A stretch of DNA of 47,116 bases from Verrucomicrobiaceae bacterium. Its GTDB lineage: Bacteria > Verrucomicrobiota > Verrucomicrobiia > Verrucomicrobiales > Verrucomicrobiaceae. A program made the position numbers and the translations under genes. Below the pieces are notes generated by a model, which was not told the DNA's origin, made no database searches, and saw nothing but the letters and a program-made list of their open reading frames with translations. Shown piece after piece: positions 1-7,516 of the stretch. Position 1 is the first letter of the stretch; each line of letters starts with the position of its first letter. Location of the stretch: contig CANETF010000014.1 of the NCBI GenBank assembly GCA_947440575.1, positions 1 through 47,116 of the forward strand. The letters run 5' to 3'.

Positions 1-14
1 AAGCCCCCTCCCAT

Positions 15-73
<59 letters not shown>

Positions 74-112
74 TCCCCGTCTCGCCGTCTCCTCGTCTCC
101 CCGTCCTCCCCA

Positions 113-142
113 CCCTGTAGCCGGGGACAGTGACCCCGGAGC
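113..142. repeat. Intergenic hairpin repeat (CCGGGG/CCCCGG), copy 1
   Basis: First of five copies in the window of a short intergenic repeat. The core is CCCTGTAGCCGGGG, a 7-base loop, then CCCCGGAGCC, so a 6-bp GC stem can form. The other copies are at about 298-331, 438-470, 1536-1567 and 2998-3031. Copies 2-5 are followed by a conserved tail beginning CCACGAGTCGCCA or a close variant. Confidence 0.85.
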
Positions 143-149
143 CACCGAG

Positions 150-365
150 CCCTTGGACTGCTGCAGCCCGCTGCAGCTTTCCCCAAGCCAGCCCGCTGGC
201 GCCCCAACGCGGCCAAGCCGCCTCTTCCTCCCCCCTCCCCTTCGTCCTCGCTCTCCTAAACCAAGCCGAGCACCCAGCGCACTCGCCCGCTCACCCACCC
301 TGTAGCCGGGGGCAACGACCCCGGAGCCCACGAGTCGCCAATGCCCCGCGCGAAGCCCCCTCCCA
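150..365. repeat. Composite repeat, left copy flanking higBA
   Basis: A direct repeat of about 215 bp, matching 1382-1605 on the other side of the higBA module. It contains in order three tight hairpins (GCTGCAGC/GCTGCAGC with a 2-nt loop, GCCAGC/GCTGGC with a 2-nt loop, GCGGC/GCCGC with a 3-nt loop), a pyrimidine-rich spacer, a motif GAGCACCCAGCGCAC, and the CCGGGG/CCCCGG hairpin repeat with its GAGTCGCCA tail. Coding potential here is low-complexity only. Confidence 0.85.
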
Positions 366-366
366 T

Positions 367-397
<31 letters not shown>

Positions 398-437
398 CGT
401 TCTCCTCAACCGAGCAGCCCACCCCACCCCCTCGCCA

Positions 438-470
438 ACCTGTAGCCGGGGGCAGTGACCCCGGAGCCCA
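438..470. repeat. Intergenic hairpin repeat, copy 3
   Basis: Same CCTGTAGCCGGGGG/CCCCGGAGCC hairpin repeat as at 113-142 with the CATGAGTCGCCATG tail. About 50 bases downstream (519-600) is a diverged copy of the 83-bp repeat seen at 8135 and 8544 (GAGCGGAGCGAGAC ... ATAGCCGAAGGC). Nothing between 1 and 694 looks like a gene. Confidence 0.8.
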
Positions 471-694
471 TGAGTCGCCATGACACAGCGCGAAGCCCCT
501 CCTCGTCTTCACCACTAACCACAGCCGAGCGGAGCGAGACAACCGGAACGTAGTGGAGATAGCCGAAGGCAAACTACCAAAGGTAGCCCGCAGGGCGAGG
601 CCGGCGGGCCTCGTCAAACCACTCACTACCCCATCTCCCATCTCCATCACACCTGCCCCCCCACGGCCCCTGACTCGCGATCAACGCCAAAGCC

Positions 695-991
695 TCAGCT
701 TGCCATGGGACAAGGCTTGATGAGGTCCAGAACACCGCCCATTTCATTTTCTGCAACCTGACGGTCAAAATGGGCTTGGAGGTTAAGCCAAACCTCGGCC
801 GGCCATTGAAAGTAACGGTCGAGTCGCAGAGCGGTATCCACAGTGATGGCGCGCTTGCCTTTGACGATCTCGTTGATGCGGCGAGGTGGAACGCCGATGT
901 CTTTGGCAACGCGATACTCAGACAGGCCAAGCGGCAACAGAAAATCCTCGCGAAGAACTTCGCCGGGGTGGATGGGGGCGTGCTTTTTCAT
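695..991 (-). CDS. higA: HigA-type antitoxin, XRE-family HTH
   Basis: 98-residue antitoxin of a HigBA (RelE/HTH) toxin-antitoxin module. It opens with the HPGEVLREDFL signature typical of the HigA/VapI family, followed by a helix-turn-helix (about residues 25-60: EYRVAKDIGVPPRRINEIVKGKR) and a C-terminal helix with AEVWLNLQAHFD. HigA proteins bind HigB and repress their own operon by binding operator palindromes. The gene lies 12 bp downstream of higB, toxin first, as is usual for HigBA. The ATG at 991 has no Shine-Dalgarno sequence, so translation is probably coupled to higB. Base composition is more balanced than the C-rich + strand around it, consistent with acquisition. Confidence 0.93.
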   Translation of the reverse strand: MKKHAPIHPGEVLREDFLLPLGLSEYRVAKDIGVPPRRINEIVKGKRAITVDTALRLDRYFQWPAEVWLNLQAHFDRQVAENEMGGVLDLIKPCPMAS

Positions 992-1003
992 AGATTGGAT
1001 TTT

Positions 1004-1285
1004 TCAGTGGTAGTCAACAATTTCAACATCGCACGGGCCGTCCGTTTCCCAGCGGAAACAGACGCGCCACGGGTCATTGATCCGGATGGAATACTGGCCT
1101 TTGCGATTGCCTTTGAGAGCTTCGAATCGATTGCCGGGTGGTATTCGCAACTGGGTCAGTTCGGTGACCGCATGAAGTTGAGTGAGCTTGCGCAGAGCAG
1201 TGCGCTGGATATCCGGCGGAAAGGCGCGGACTTTCTCCAGCCGAAACAGCCGGGCGGTAGCATCGCAGGCAAAGGAGCGGATCAT
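1004..1285 (-). CDS. higB: HigB toxin, RelE/ParE-fold mRNA interferase
   Basis: 93-residue toxin of the HigBA module. HigB proteins cleave mRNA on the ribosome. Family features visible are the N-terminal MIRSFACDATARLF, a helical LRKLTQLHAVTELTQLRIPP segment, and the C-terminal beta-sheet NRFEALKG...YSIRINDPWRVCFRW. I chose the ATG at 1285 because it starts at the family's usual N-terminus. An in-frame TTG at 1330 would add 15 unrelated residues and overlap the predicted -35 box. A good promoter lies just upstream. higA follows after 12 bp. The module sits between two copies of a composite repeat. Confidence 0.93.
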   Translation of the reverse strand: MIRSFACDATARLFRLEKVRAFPPDIQRTALRKLTQLHAVTELTQLRIPPGNRFEALKGNRKGQYSIRINDPWRVCFRWETDGPCDVEIVDYH

Positions 1286-1301
1286 GCATTGACGTTCGTG
1301 G

Positions 1302-1330
1302 ATAATAACGGACGGCGTTAAGGACTGCAA
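1302..1330 (-). promoter_or_regulatory. Predicted higBA promoter
   Basis: Read on the - strand: TTGCAG (1325-1330), a 17-bp spacer, then TATTAT (1302-1307), a near-consensus sigma-70 promoter. The higB ATG at 1285 is 16 nt beyond the -10 box, leaving a 5' leader of only about 9 nt with no Shine-Dalgarno sequence. This is a sequence match, not measured. Confidence 0.6.
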
Positions 1331-1381
1331 GCGTGAAGTACGGAACGGAGTCCCCCCATTTCAGGATAAGGCGCCCCCAAG

Positions 1382-1605
1382 CCCTTGGACTGCTGCAGCC
1401 CGCTGCAGCTTTCCCCAAGCCAGCCCGCTGGCGCCCCAACGCGGCAAAGCCGCCTCTTCCTCCCCCCTCCTCATCCTCGTCCTCATCCTCCTCCTCAACC
1501 GAGCAGAGCACCCAGCGCACCCGCCCAGTCCCCCACCCTGTAGCCGGGGGCAGTGACCCCGGAGCCCACGATCCGCCAATGCCCCGCCGCGCGAAGCCCC
1601 CATCC
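1382..1605. repeat. Composite repeat, right copy flanking higBA
   Basis: Second copy of the composite repeat at 150-365, with the same three hairpins, the GAGCACCCAGCGCAC motif and hairpin-repeat copy 4 (1536-1567). Directly after it (about 1605-1640) is a tandem CCATCCCC-type simple repeat. The stretch 1331-1769 contains no credible gene. Confidence 0.85.
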
Positions 1606-1769
1606 CCCCATCCCCCCATCCCCCCATCCCCCCATCTCCACATCTCCCCGTCTCCACCTCCCCATTCAAACCGAGAACCGAGCACAATTACTTTCCCATC
1701 TTCCAGCCAGTAACTCCCACTCCCCCCGCCAACTTCCCCCTCGAACTGCGAACCCCAAATCCACAAGAT

Positions 1770-2428
1770 TCAATCCGCTTCACCCGCCAACCGAAGTAGC
1801 TCTTGCCGAATCGGCTTGGACAGGTAAAAACGCGCCTCCACGTCAAGTTGATCCAGGCACGGACCCACCGCACGAATCAAGCCCTTCCCCTTCGCCAGCA
1901 GAAGGATGCCACCGATCCCCGTCGAGCGCTGGTTCAACCGAATGGCCGCCCGTCGCGCCGCAAGATCATCCACCAGGACATAGTCCGCTCGCAGGCTCAG
2001 CGCCAACGCTAGCGCCTCAGTCTCGCCTGAATCCAAATCAGGACAGTCCCTCACCTCATCAGGCACCGAAACCGCAGTGGAGCGTTTCACCCAGAGCGGC
2101 ATTTGCAACCCCGCAAAACGCGGATTCACGACGGATAGCCGACCAGACCGGTTCTCGAAAAGATTGTCATTTTGATCCGGCGAGCGCAGTGGCTTCAGTG
2201 GCAAGGAAGTCGCGCAGCCCGCTATTAAATCAATAGCGGACAAGCGGCTGACGCAGCCAATGAGGCCGCTCCGCCGCTGGGCAAGGTGACAAGACTTTCG
2301 AGAACCGGTCTAAACTCATGCTCGACCATCGGCGGAATCCATACTTCACCGAACAGGGAGGGAAGCAGATCAACCAACTGCACCCGGCAGAGATTCAGCA
2401 GGACCGAGGTATCCGCGACGACGACCAT
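1770..2428 (-). pseudogene. DUF3368 PIN-domain toxin, split by a 167-bp element
   Basis: The 5' part (2428 to 2312) encodes VVVADTSVLLNL...LFGEVWIPPMVEHEF, the start of a DUF3368 (VapC-like PIN RNase) toxin. The 3' part (2144 to 1770) encodes GRLSVVNPRFAGLQ...DLDSGETEALALAL...YVLVDDLAARRAA, carrying the remaining acidic PIN residues. Between them lies a 167-bp inverted-repeat element (2145-2311) that brings a frame change and stops. Deleting exactly the element rejoins the two parts in frame and gives a normal-length protein of about 163 residues. The ATG at 2428 follows the antitoxin stop directly and has a GGGGAGG ribosome site. The upstream half alone lacks most of the active site, so the toxin is very probably dead. 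Confidence 0.88.
2145..2311. mobile_element. 167-bp MITE-like element, copy 1
   Basis: Starts with AGACCGGTTCTCGAAA and ends with its exact reverse complement (16-bp perfect terminal inverted repeats). The interior has no gene and includes an 8-bp stem CCGCTATT/AATAGCGG. An equally long copy at 29109-29275 differs at about 11 positions, and a 24-bp TIR-only copy lies at 16536-16559. This copy interrupts the DUF3368 toxin gene, which shows that it moved. No clear target-site duplication is visible. It is presumably mobilised in trans by a transposase not present in the window. Confidence 0.88.
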
Positions 2429-2698
2429 CTACCTCCCCGGCCGAAGCGTCTCCACAGAAGCAAAACCCTCGCGCAACGCAGCCACCTCATCGTGAAGATC
2501 GTCCACAGAGTACTGGCCAATGCCCCGCTCCGCCAATGCCTCTTGAAACGAAAAAAAATCCACCCCCGCCATCTCAGCCCCAGCCACCTTGCTCAGTTGA
2601 CCACGCGCATGCATCGCACAGGCCAGTTCCAGACGCAACTCAGCCTCCGTCCAACGGCGGGCTGCGGGTTCATCGGGAAGATTTAAGGTCACGGTCAC
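2429..2698 (-). CDS. UPF0175-family antitoxin
   Basis: 89-residue protein starting (GTG) TVTLNLPDEPAARRW, then a helical segment LELACAMHARGQLSKVAGAEMAGVDFFSFQEALAERGI and a C-terminal VDDLHDEVAALRE. This matches the UPF0175 family, small HTH-like antitoxins encoded directly upstream of DUF3368 PIN toxins. The GTG at 2698 is chosen because the family starts with this beta-strand; the frame stays open upstream but reads into repeat sequence. The stop abuts the toxin ATG, showing a bicistronic module. As the toxin gene is broken, this is now probably an orphan antitoxin. A -10/-35 pair lies immediately upstream. Confidence 0.8.
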   Translation of the reverse strand: MTVTLNLPDEPAARRWTEAELRLELACAMHARGQLSKVAGAEMAGVDFFSFQEALAERGIGQYSVDDLHDEVAALREGFASVETLRPGR

Positions 2699-2704
2699 GA
2701 AGAA

Positions 2705-2732
2705 AGTGTAATCGCCTAAAATCGTTCGGCAA
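2705..2732 (-). promoter_or_regulatory. Predicted promoter of the UPF0175/DUF3368 module
   Basis: On the - strand: TTGCCG (2727-2732), a 16-bp spacer and TACACT (2705-2710). The GTG start is only 6 nt beyond the -10 box, so the transcript would start at or next to the start codon (leaderless). Inferred from sequence alone. Confidence 0.45.
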
Positions 2733-2870
2733 TGGTTTTTACTCCACCCAAACTCCGCCCATTCAACGCGCTCAAGATACACAAAGCCCTCCCAACTCAA
2801 GCCTCTCGGTTGCCTCCAATGTCGGATTCCAGGACGCTCCCAATCACCACTCACCCAGTCCCCCGGAGCA

Positions 2871-2884
2871 CGGACTTCAGTCCG
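2871..2884. repeat. 14-bp palindrome CGGACTTCAGTCCG
   Basis: Perfect palindrome between CCCGGAGCA and CAGCACC, forming a short hairpin in the intergenic stretch 2733-3104. The rest of that stretch is pyrimidine-rich non-coding DNA. Confidence 0.5.
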
Positions 2885-2997
2885 CAGCACCCCGCCCGCT
2901 CTTCCCCTCTTCTCACCTTCCGCCCTCCCAAGGAACAACGGCTTCCAGCCGCCCCCCCCTCTCCCCACCCCCGCATCACACCCCACCCAGTCCCCCA

Positions 2998-3031
2998 CCC
3001 TGTAGCCGGGGGCAGTGACCCCGGAGCCCAC
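2998..3031. repeat. Intergenic hairpin repeat, copy 5
   Basis: CCCTGTAGCCGGGGG/CCCCGGAGCCC hairpin with the CACGAGTCGCCATGG tail, nearly identical to copies 3 and 4. It is the last copy before the restriction-like genes. Confidence 0.85.
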
Positions 3032-3104
3032 GAGTCGCCATGGCACCGCGCGAAGCACCTCCTCGTCTTCCCCACTGACCACTGACTACCAATCACTCCA
3101 CCCT

Positions 3105-3346
3105 CGCTAGCTACCGCCAGGAACTCGACCCCAACGGCTCCGCCGTCTTCAATACCCTCACCGGCATTGTCGCCCGCCTACCCGAAAACCCCCAGTTAAA
3201 AAATAACCGCGACACCATCGCGAAGCGTTCCGGCCTCCGGCTTACGGAGTTAGCACGCCAAAACCAGGCTACCGGCTTCGATGTGAACGCATGGATTCCA
3301 GCATGGGAAACAGGTGGTAGTTGTCGTCAAATTCCTAGGAGGAATT
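3105..3346 (+). pseudogene. Possible gene remnant without a start
   Basis: A frame open from about 3072 to the TAA at 3344-3346 has the C-ended codons typical of + strand genes here, at least to about 3200. It reads LASYRQELDPNGSAVFNTL, then TGIVARLPENPQLK. There is no ATG, GTG or TTG at its 5' end, where it runs into repeat DNA. I do not recognise the family. It may be the 3' end of a gene cut off by repeat or island insertion, or chance. Confidence 0.3.
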
Positions 3347-3467
3347 AAGCAGCATTCCTTGCTCTACGGCCAATTCACTTGTCCTCTATTCTTGAACAAC
3401 GGGTTTTCTTCATCGATTCACGCGATACACTACCAAAATAGAAGTCCATCCTTCAAAACACACAAAC

Positions 3468-6400
3468 ATGGCAGGTCTACCGCAAGGCATCTATGAGTCG
3501 CTAATCGATGAAGATTTAAACTCCATCTTGCAAATGCATCCGGAGTTGCGCTCGGTATTCGGAAAACTTGACCCTGAAGAAGAGCCAGCTCGTTACGCAG
3601 CCTTTCTTGCAAGGCTGTTAGAAAAAGCCCTGCGCCTTGAGGATGACCCTGAGACGCGGTTGCGTCTATGCAACGAAATTATAGAACGCATCGCGGGCAA
3701 TGAATCGACGGAATTCTTGCAAGGCAATCGCCTCGTTAAAGCCGACAAACCTCTCCTGCTTGAAATCACGCCACCGAACTACGCGCAAGGGGGCATGCCT
3801 CGACCGCAGACGGCTCTAGTAGAAAGCAGTCTCTTCACTGGTTCACCTGCGGACCCGCAACTTGTCATTGAACTTGGAAAGGAAATGCGGTCTGCGGACT
3901 CAGTAGATTTGCTCGTATCGTTCATCAAGTGGTCGGGGTTACGTCTCTTGATGCCGGCTTTTGAGGAAATGGCCGCGCGAGGTGGCCAAGTGCGCATCAT
4001 CACGACATCCTACATGGGCGCGTCGGATGCAGAGGCAGTGGAATGGTTGGCGGGTTTGCCCAATGTTGCGATTCGCGTTTCTTACGACACAGAGCGGACA
4101 CGACTCCATGCCAAGGCCTACCATTTTCGTCGGGACAGCGGTTTTTCGACTGCCTACATCGGATCGGCGAACATGTCGCAGGCGGCGATGACGAGCGGAT
4201 TGGAATGGAATCTCAAGGTCACGGCGCAGGACATGCCGCACATCTTGGAGAAGTTCCTCGCGGAGTTCGAAACCTACTGGAACAGCCATGAGTTCGTTGC
4301 GTTCAACCCGGACGAGCCGTTTGTATTTCGCGAGGCTATCAAACACGCGCGGACGCGGCAGGGAATTGCGCCGGTCTTCTTCGACATTCGCCCGCATCCG
4401 TTTCAGGAAAGGATTCTCGATGCCCTCGAATCCGAGCGCCTCGTTCACGGGCACTGGCGAAACCTGGTTGTGGCCGCGACCGGAACTGGAAAGACCGTCG
4501 TAGCGGCATTTGATTTCAAGCGGTTCTTTGAGGACAAGCAGAGGCAAGCAAACCTCCTTTTTGTTGCTCATCGGCAGGAAATCTTGGAGCAAGCCGTTGG
4601 CACGTTTCGAGCCGTGCTTCGGGTTCCGGATTTTGGTGAACTCCTGGTTGGCCCCCATGTCGCGGCTCGCTACGATCATCTCTTCTGTTCCGTGTCGATG
4701 CTCAGTAACAGGCGTCTGTGGGAGCAAGTCGGCCCTGATTTCTATGACTTCATTATCGTGGATGAGGCGCATCATGGCCCCGCGGATAGCTATCGACCAA
4801 TTTTCAAGCAATTCAGTCCCCGAATTCTACTTGGTCTGACCGCAACACCAGAGCGCATGAACGGTGAAAGTGTGGCGGCAGATTTCGGTAACCGTTTCGC
4901 CGCTGAGATTCGTTTACCTGAAGCACTCGAAGAAAAGCTTCTCTGTCCATTTCACTATTTTGGCGTAGCTGACCCTGTGTCGCTGGCGACTGATAACTTC
5001 TGGAGCGGTGGAAAATACGACATCACCGAACTGGAGAACGTCTATACCGGTGCTCACGCGTTGGCCCTTCAAAGGTTGGATGTCGTAGTGAGTTCATTGC
5101 TTCGCTTTGAACCCGACTTGGAGCGCGTTCGGGGCCTTGGGTTTTGCGTTTCCATTCGTCACGCCGAATTCATGGCGCAGAAGTTTGACGAGCGCGGGAT
5201 TGTTTCCGCCGTGCTTGTGGGCGAGACGGCCACCGACGAACGAACGGCCATGCTTAACGATTTCCGAGCCGGAAAAATCCGGTTCCTATTCACGCGGGAC
5301 GTGCTGAACGAGGGCCTCGACATTCCTGATGTGAACACGGTCTTGTTTCTGCGACCCACTGAAAGTTTGACGGTGTTTCTCCAGCAGCTTGGTCGCGGTT
5401 TGCGCCACGCGCCTGAAAAGGATTGCCTCACCGTGCTCGACTTCGTCGGGCAATCGCACCGCCGCTATCGCGTCGACCGGAAGCTGAAGGCGCTGCTTGC
5501 AAAGCGCCGCTTTAATATTCAGCGAGAGGTTGAGATGGATTTCCCCCATCTCCCGGCTGGTTGCAGCATCCAACTCGATCGGGTCGCACGAGAGCATGTG
5601 CTGGCGAACATCCGTGAGAATCTGCGAAACATCGCCGTCCAAGTACCCGACCGCCTCGAATCCTTCGAGCACGAATCAGGTCTGCCTCTGACTTTCGGCA
5701 ATTTCGTTCGCTTCCACGACTACGAGCCTGAGATTCTGCTCTCAGGAAAGAAGACTTGGACACAGTGGAAAGCCGCTGCTCGCCTCGCCGAGACACCGAC
5801 CGACCCCGATATTGACCAACTGAGGCCAGCACTCATCAGTGCGGCACAAACGAGCGGTCCGCGGGAAATTGCGCGTCTTCGGAAGGTAATCACCCACTTG
5901 AAGGCTGAAGATGTAGCAGCGGCACTTACTGAATCCAGAGACACGGCGCTCGTGACTCACTACCGCATTTGGGGCAAGCCGGGCCGCCAGCTAGGCATGA
6001 CGAGCATCGAAGAATCGTATCAGCGCGCCGCCAAGAACCCGTCTCTACTGCGTGACCTCGATGAAGTCTTGGCCTGGGCCGAGGAAGAGTCCCGAGTCAG
6101 AAGCGCATCGCTGAACCTCCCATTCCCATGCTCGCTGGAACTCCACGCCACATACGGCAATGACGAGATTAAGGCTGCCCTTGGGCAAGCATCCTTCGAA
6201 TCAGCTGGTATAGCAGGCTCTGGAGTTATTCGTTGCCCTGCAATTAATGCCATCCTAGCTTTGGTTACATTTCAGAAAACCGAGAAACAGTTTTCGCCCA
6301 GCACGATGTATCAGGACTACCCCGTCAGCCGTGAACTCCTCCATTGGGAAACTCAGGGGGCGACGAGCCAAGCGAGTGAAACGGGCCAAAACTTCATTCA

Positions 6401-6596
6401 CCACCAAGAGCGCGGACTTACTATGTTGTTCTTCGTTCGCTCTCGCAAAAGAGTGGATGGAGTTACCGCTCCTTTCACGTTCCTCGGCCCAGCGAAGCTC
6501 GTGAGTTTCCAGTCCGAACGCCCCATTCAAATGGTTTGGCGACTCGACCATCCGATGCCGGTCGAAATGTTCGAACAGAATCGTCGCGGAGGTTAG
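3468..6596 (+). CDS. PLD-nuclease / SF2 helicase / DUF3427 protein
   Basis: 1042-residue multidomain protein. Residues about 125-270 are a phospholipase-D-like (HKD) domain with the H214-A-K216 motif and a downstream GSANMSQAAMTSGLEWN. Residues about 310-700 are a DEAD/DEAH superfamily-2 helicase with Walker A ATGTGKT (K342), DEAH at 432-435, TATP (from 458) and the motif-VI region QQLGRGLR (from 639). The C-terminal part (about 850-1035) is DUF3427, seen in SREILHWE-like (here SRELLHWETQ), LFFVRSRKR and FTFLGPAKLVSF. Proteins of this architecture are known from defence islands and restriction-like loci. An HNH endonuclease gene starts 11 bp after the stop. G and C are balanced on this strand, unlike the C-rich neighbours, which suggests recent transfer. 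The ATG at 3468 has no clear ribosome site. Confidence 0.93.
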   Translation: MAGLPQGIYESLIDEDLNSILQMHPELRSVFGKLDPEEEPARYAAFLARLLEKALRLEDDPETRLRLCNEIIERIAGNESTEFLQGNRLVKADKPLLLEITPPNYAQGGMPRPQTALVESSLFTGSPADPQLVIELGKEMRSADSVDLLVSFIKWSGLRLLMPAFEEMAARGGQVRIITTSYMGASDAEAVEWLAGLPNVAIRVSYDTERTRLHAKAYHFRRDSGFSTAYIGSANMSQAAMTSGLEWNLKVTAQDMPHILEKFLAEFETYWNSHEFVAFNPDEPFVFREAIKHARTRQGIAPVFFDIRPHPFQERILDALESERLVHGHWRNLVVAATGTGKTVVAAFDFKRFFEDKQRQANLLFVAHRQEILEQAVGTFRAVLRVPDFGELLVGPHVAARYDHLFCSVSMLSNRRLWEQVGPDFYDFIIVDEAHHGPADSYRPIFKQFSPRILLGLTATPERMNGESVAADFGNRFAAEIRLPEALEEKLLCPFHYFGVADPVSLATDNFWSGGKYDITELENVYTGAHALALQRLDVVVSSLLRFEPDLERVRGLGFCVSIRHAEFMAQKFDERGIVSAVLVGETATDERTAMLNDFRAGKIRFLFTRDVLNEGLDIPDVNTVLFLRPTESLTVFLQQLGRGLRHAPEKDCLTVLDFVGQSHRRYRVDRKLKALLAKRRFNIQREVEMDFPHLPAGCSIQLDRVAREHVLANIRENLRNIAVQVPDRLESFEHESGLPLTFGNFVRFHDYEPEILLSGKKTWTQWKAAARLAETPTDPDIDQLRPALISAAQTSGPREIARLRKVITHLKAEDVAAALTESRDTALVTHYRIWGKPGRQLGMTSIEESYQRAAKNPSLLRDLDEVLAWAEEESRVRSASLNLPFPCSLELHATYGNDEIKAALGQASFESAGIAGSGVIRCPAINAILALVTFQKTEKQFSPSTMYQDYPVSRELLHWETQGATSQASETGQNFIHHQERGLTMLFFVRSRKRVDGVTAPFTFLGPAKLVSFQSERPIQMVWRLDHPMPVEMFEQNRRGG

Positions 6597-6607
6597 ATTT
6601 TTCATCC

Positions 6608-7516
6608 ATGAACTGCCACTCCTTTTGGCTGAACAAGCTGCGTAAACTGAACCCGAATCGCTCACGAGCGAAGGGCGCAGCTCCGCACAAACCATGCATG
6701 CTGCTGTCGCTTTTGGACATGGCCCAGGATGGGGAATTGCAGGAACAATCATTGCTACGCACCCCAAGTCTGCATGTGCGATTCAATGCTTTCAGTTCCA
6801 TCGCATTGCCACGTTGGGGAGGCAGGGTCGATTTGAGCTACCCGTTCTATTATCTGAAATCGCAAGGTTTCTGGCAGGCGTTGGACGGCGAAAAGCGTCC
6901 GTCCGCGAGCGTCGATGTCACGCAGTCCATTCAGCTCGATCCTGAGTTCCTGACCCTCATGCAAGATGCGGACTTCCGCCGCAGCGCACGCATCATCCTC
7001 GTGGAAACCTATTTTCCACCTGCGGAACGCATCGCGCTCTACGCCCTGCTGGGGGTGCGAGCTCAGACGCTGGAGTTTCAGAAGGAACTGCACCTGCTCA
7101 ACACCGATACCGCTGCACAAGCCGTGGAGCAAGGACGCTCAGCTCGTTTTGGCGTGCAGGTGGTTTGTGGCTACCAACACACCTGCGCACTGACGGGCTA
7201 TCGAATCATCACGCAGACCGGCGAATCGGTGGTGGAAGCGGCCCACATTGAACCCTGGGCCAAGACACGAAATGACGACATCCACAATGGCCTGGCACTC
7301 TCACGCAACGTGCATTGGGCCTTCGATCGCGGATTATGGTCCGTGGACGATCAGTTTCGCATCCTGATCCAACCCGAAAGATTTCAAGAGTGGGGGCCTG
7401 ATGACTTGGGGCTAACCACGTATCGTGGGCGGATGCTTCAGTTTGCCCCACAGGCCAACTTGCGGCCACGGTCGGAGTATTTTCGGCGACATCGCCAACA
7501 GTGGGGTTTCTCATAA
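6608..7516 (+). CDS. SBD-like HNH restriction endonuclease
   Basis: 302-residue protein. The C-terminal half is an HNH nuclease (HNH_2-like): C..TGYRI, AAHIEPW (H213), NGLAL (N227), HWAFDRGLW (H236). The N-terminal half has APHKPCMLLSLLDMA, then a YPFYYLKSQGFW block from residue 78. These resemble the sulfur-binding domain (SBD) of ScoMcrA-type endonucleases, which recognise phosphorothioate-modified DNA; that assignment is by motif only. I start at the ATG at 6608 because an upstream ATG at 6536 lies inside the helicase gene and adds unrelated residues. GGAGG overlaps the helicase's last codons about 15 nt upstream, so the two are probably cotranscribed and coupled. Likely a restriction enzyme against modified foreign DNA, working with or beside the helicase. 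Confidence 0.85.
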   Translation: MNCHSFWLNKLRKLNPNRSRAKGAAPHKPCMLLSLLDMAQDGELQEQSLLRTPSLHVRFNAFSSIALPRWGGRVDLSYPFYYLKSQGFWQALDGEKRPSASVDVTQSIQLDPEFLTLMQDADFRRSARIILVETYFPPAERIALYALLGVRAQTLEFQKELHLLNTDTAAQAVEQGRSARFGVQVVCGYQHTCALTGYRIITQTGESVVEAAHIEPWAKTRNDDIHNGLALSRNVHWAFDRGLWSVDDQFRILIQPERFQEWGPDDLGLTTYRGRMLQFAPQANLRPRSEYFRRHRQQWGFS

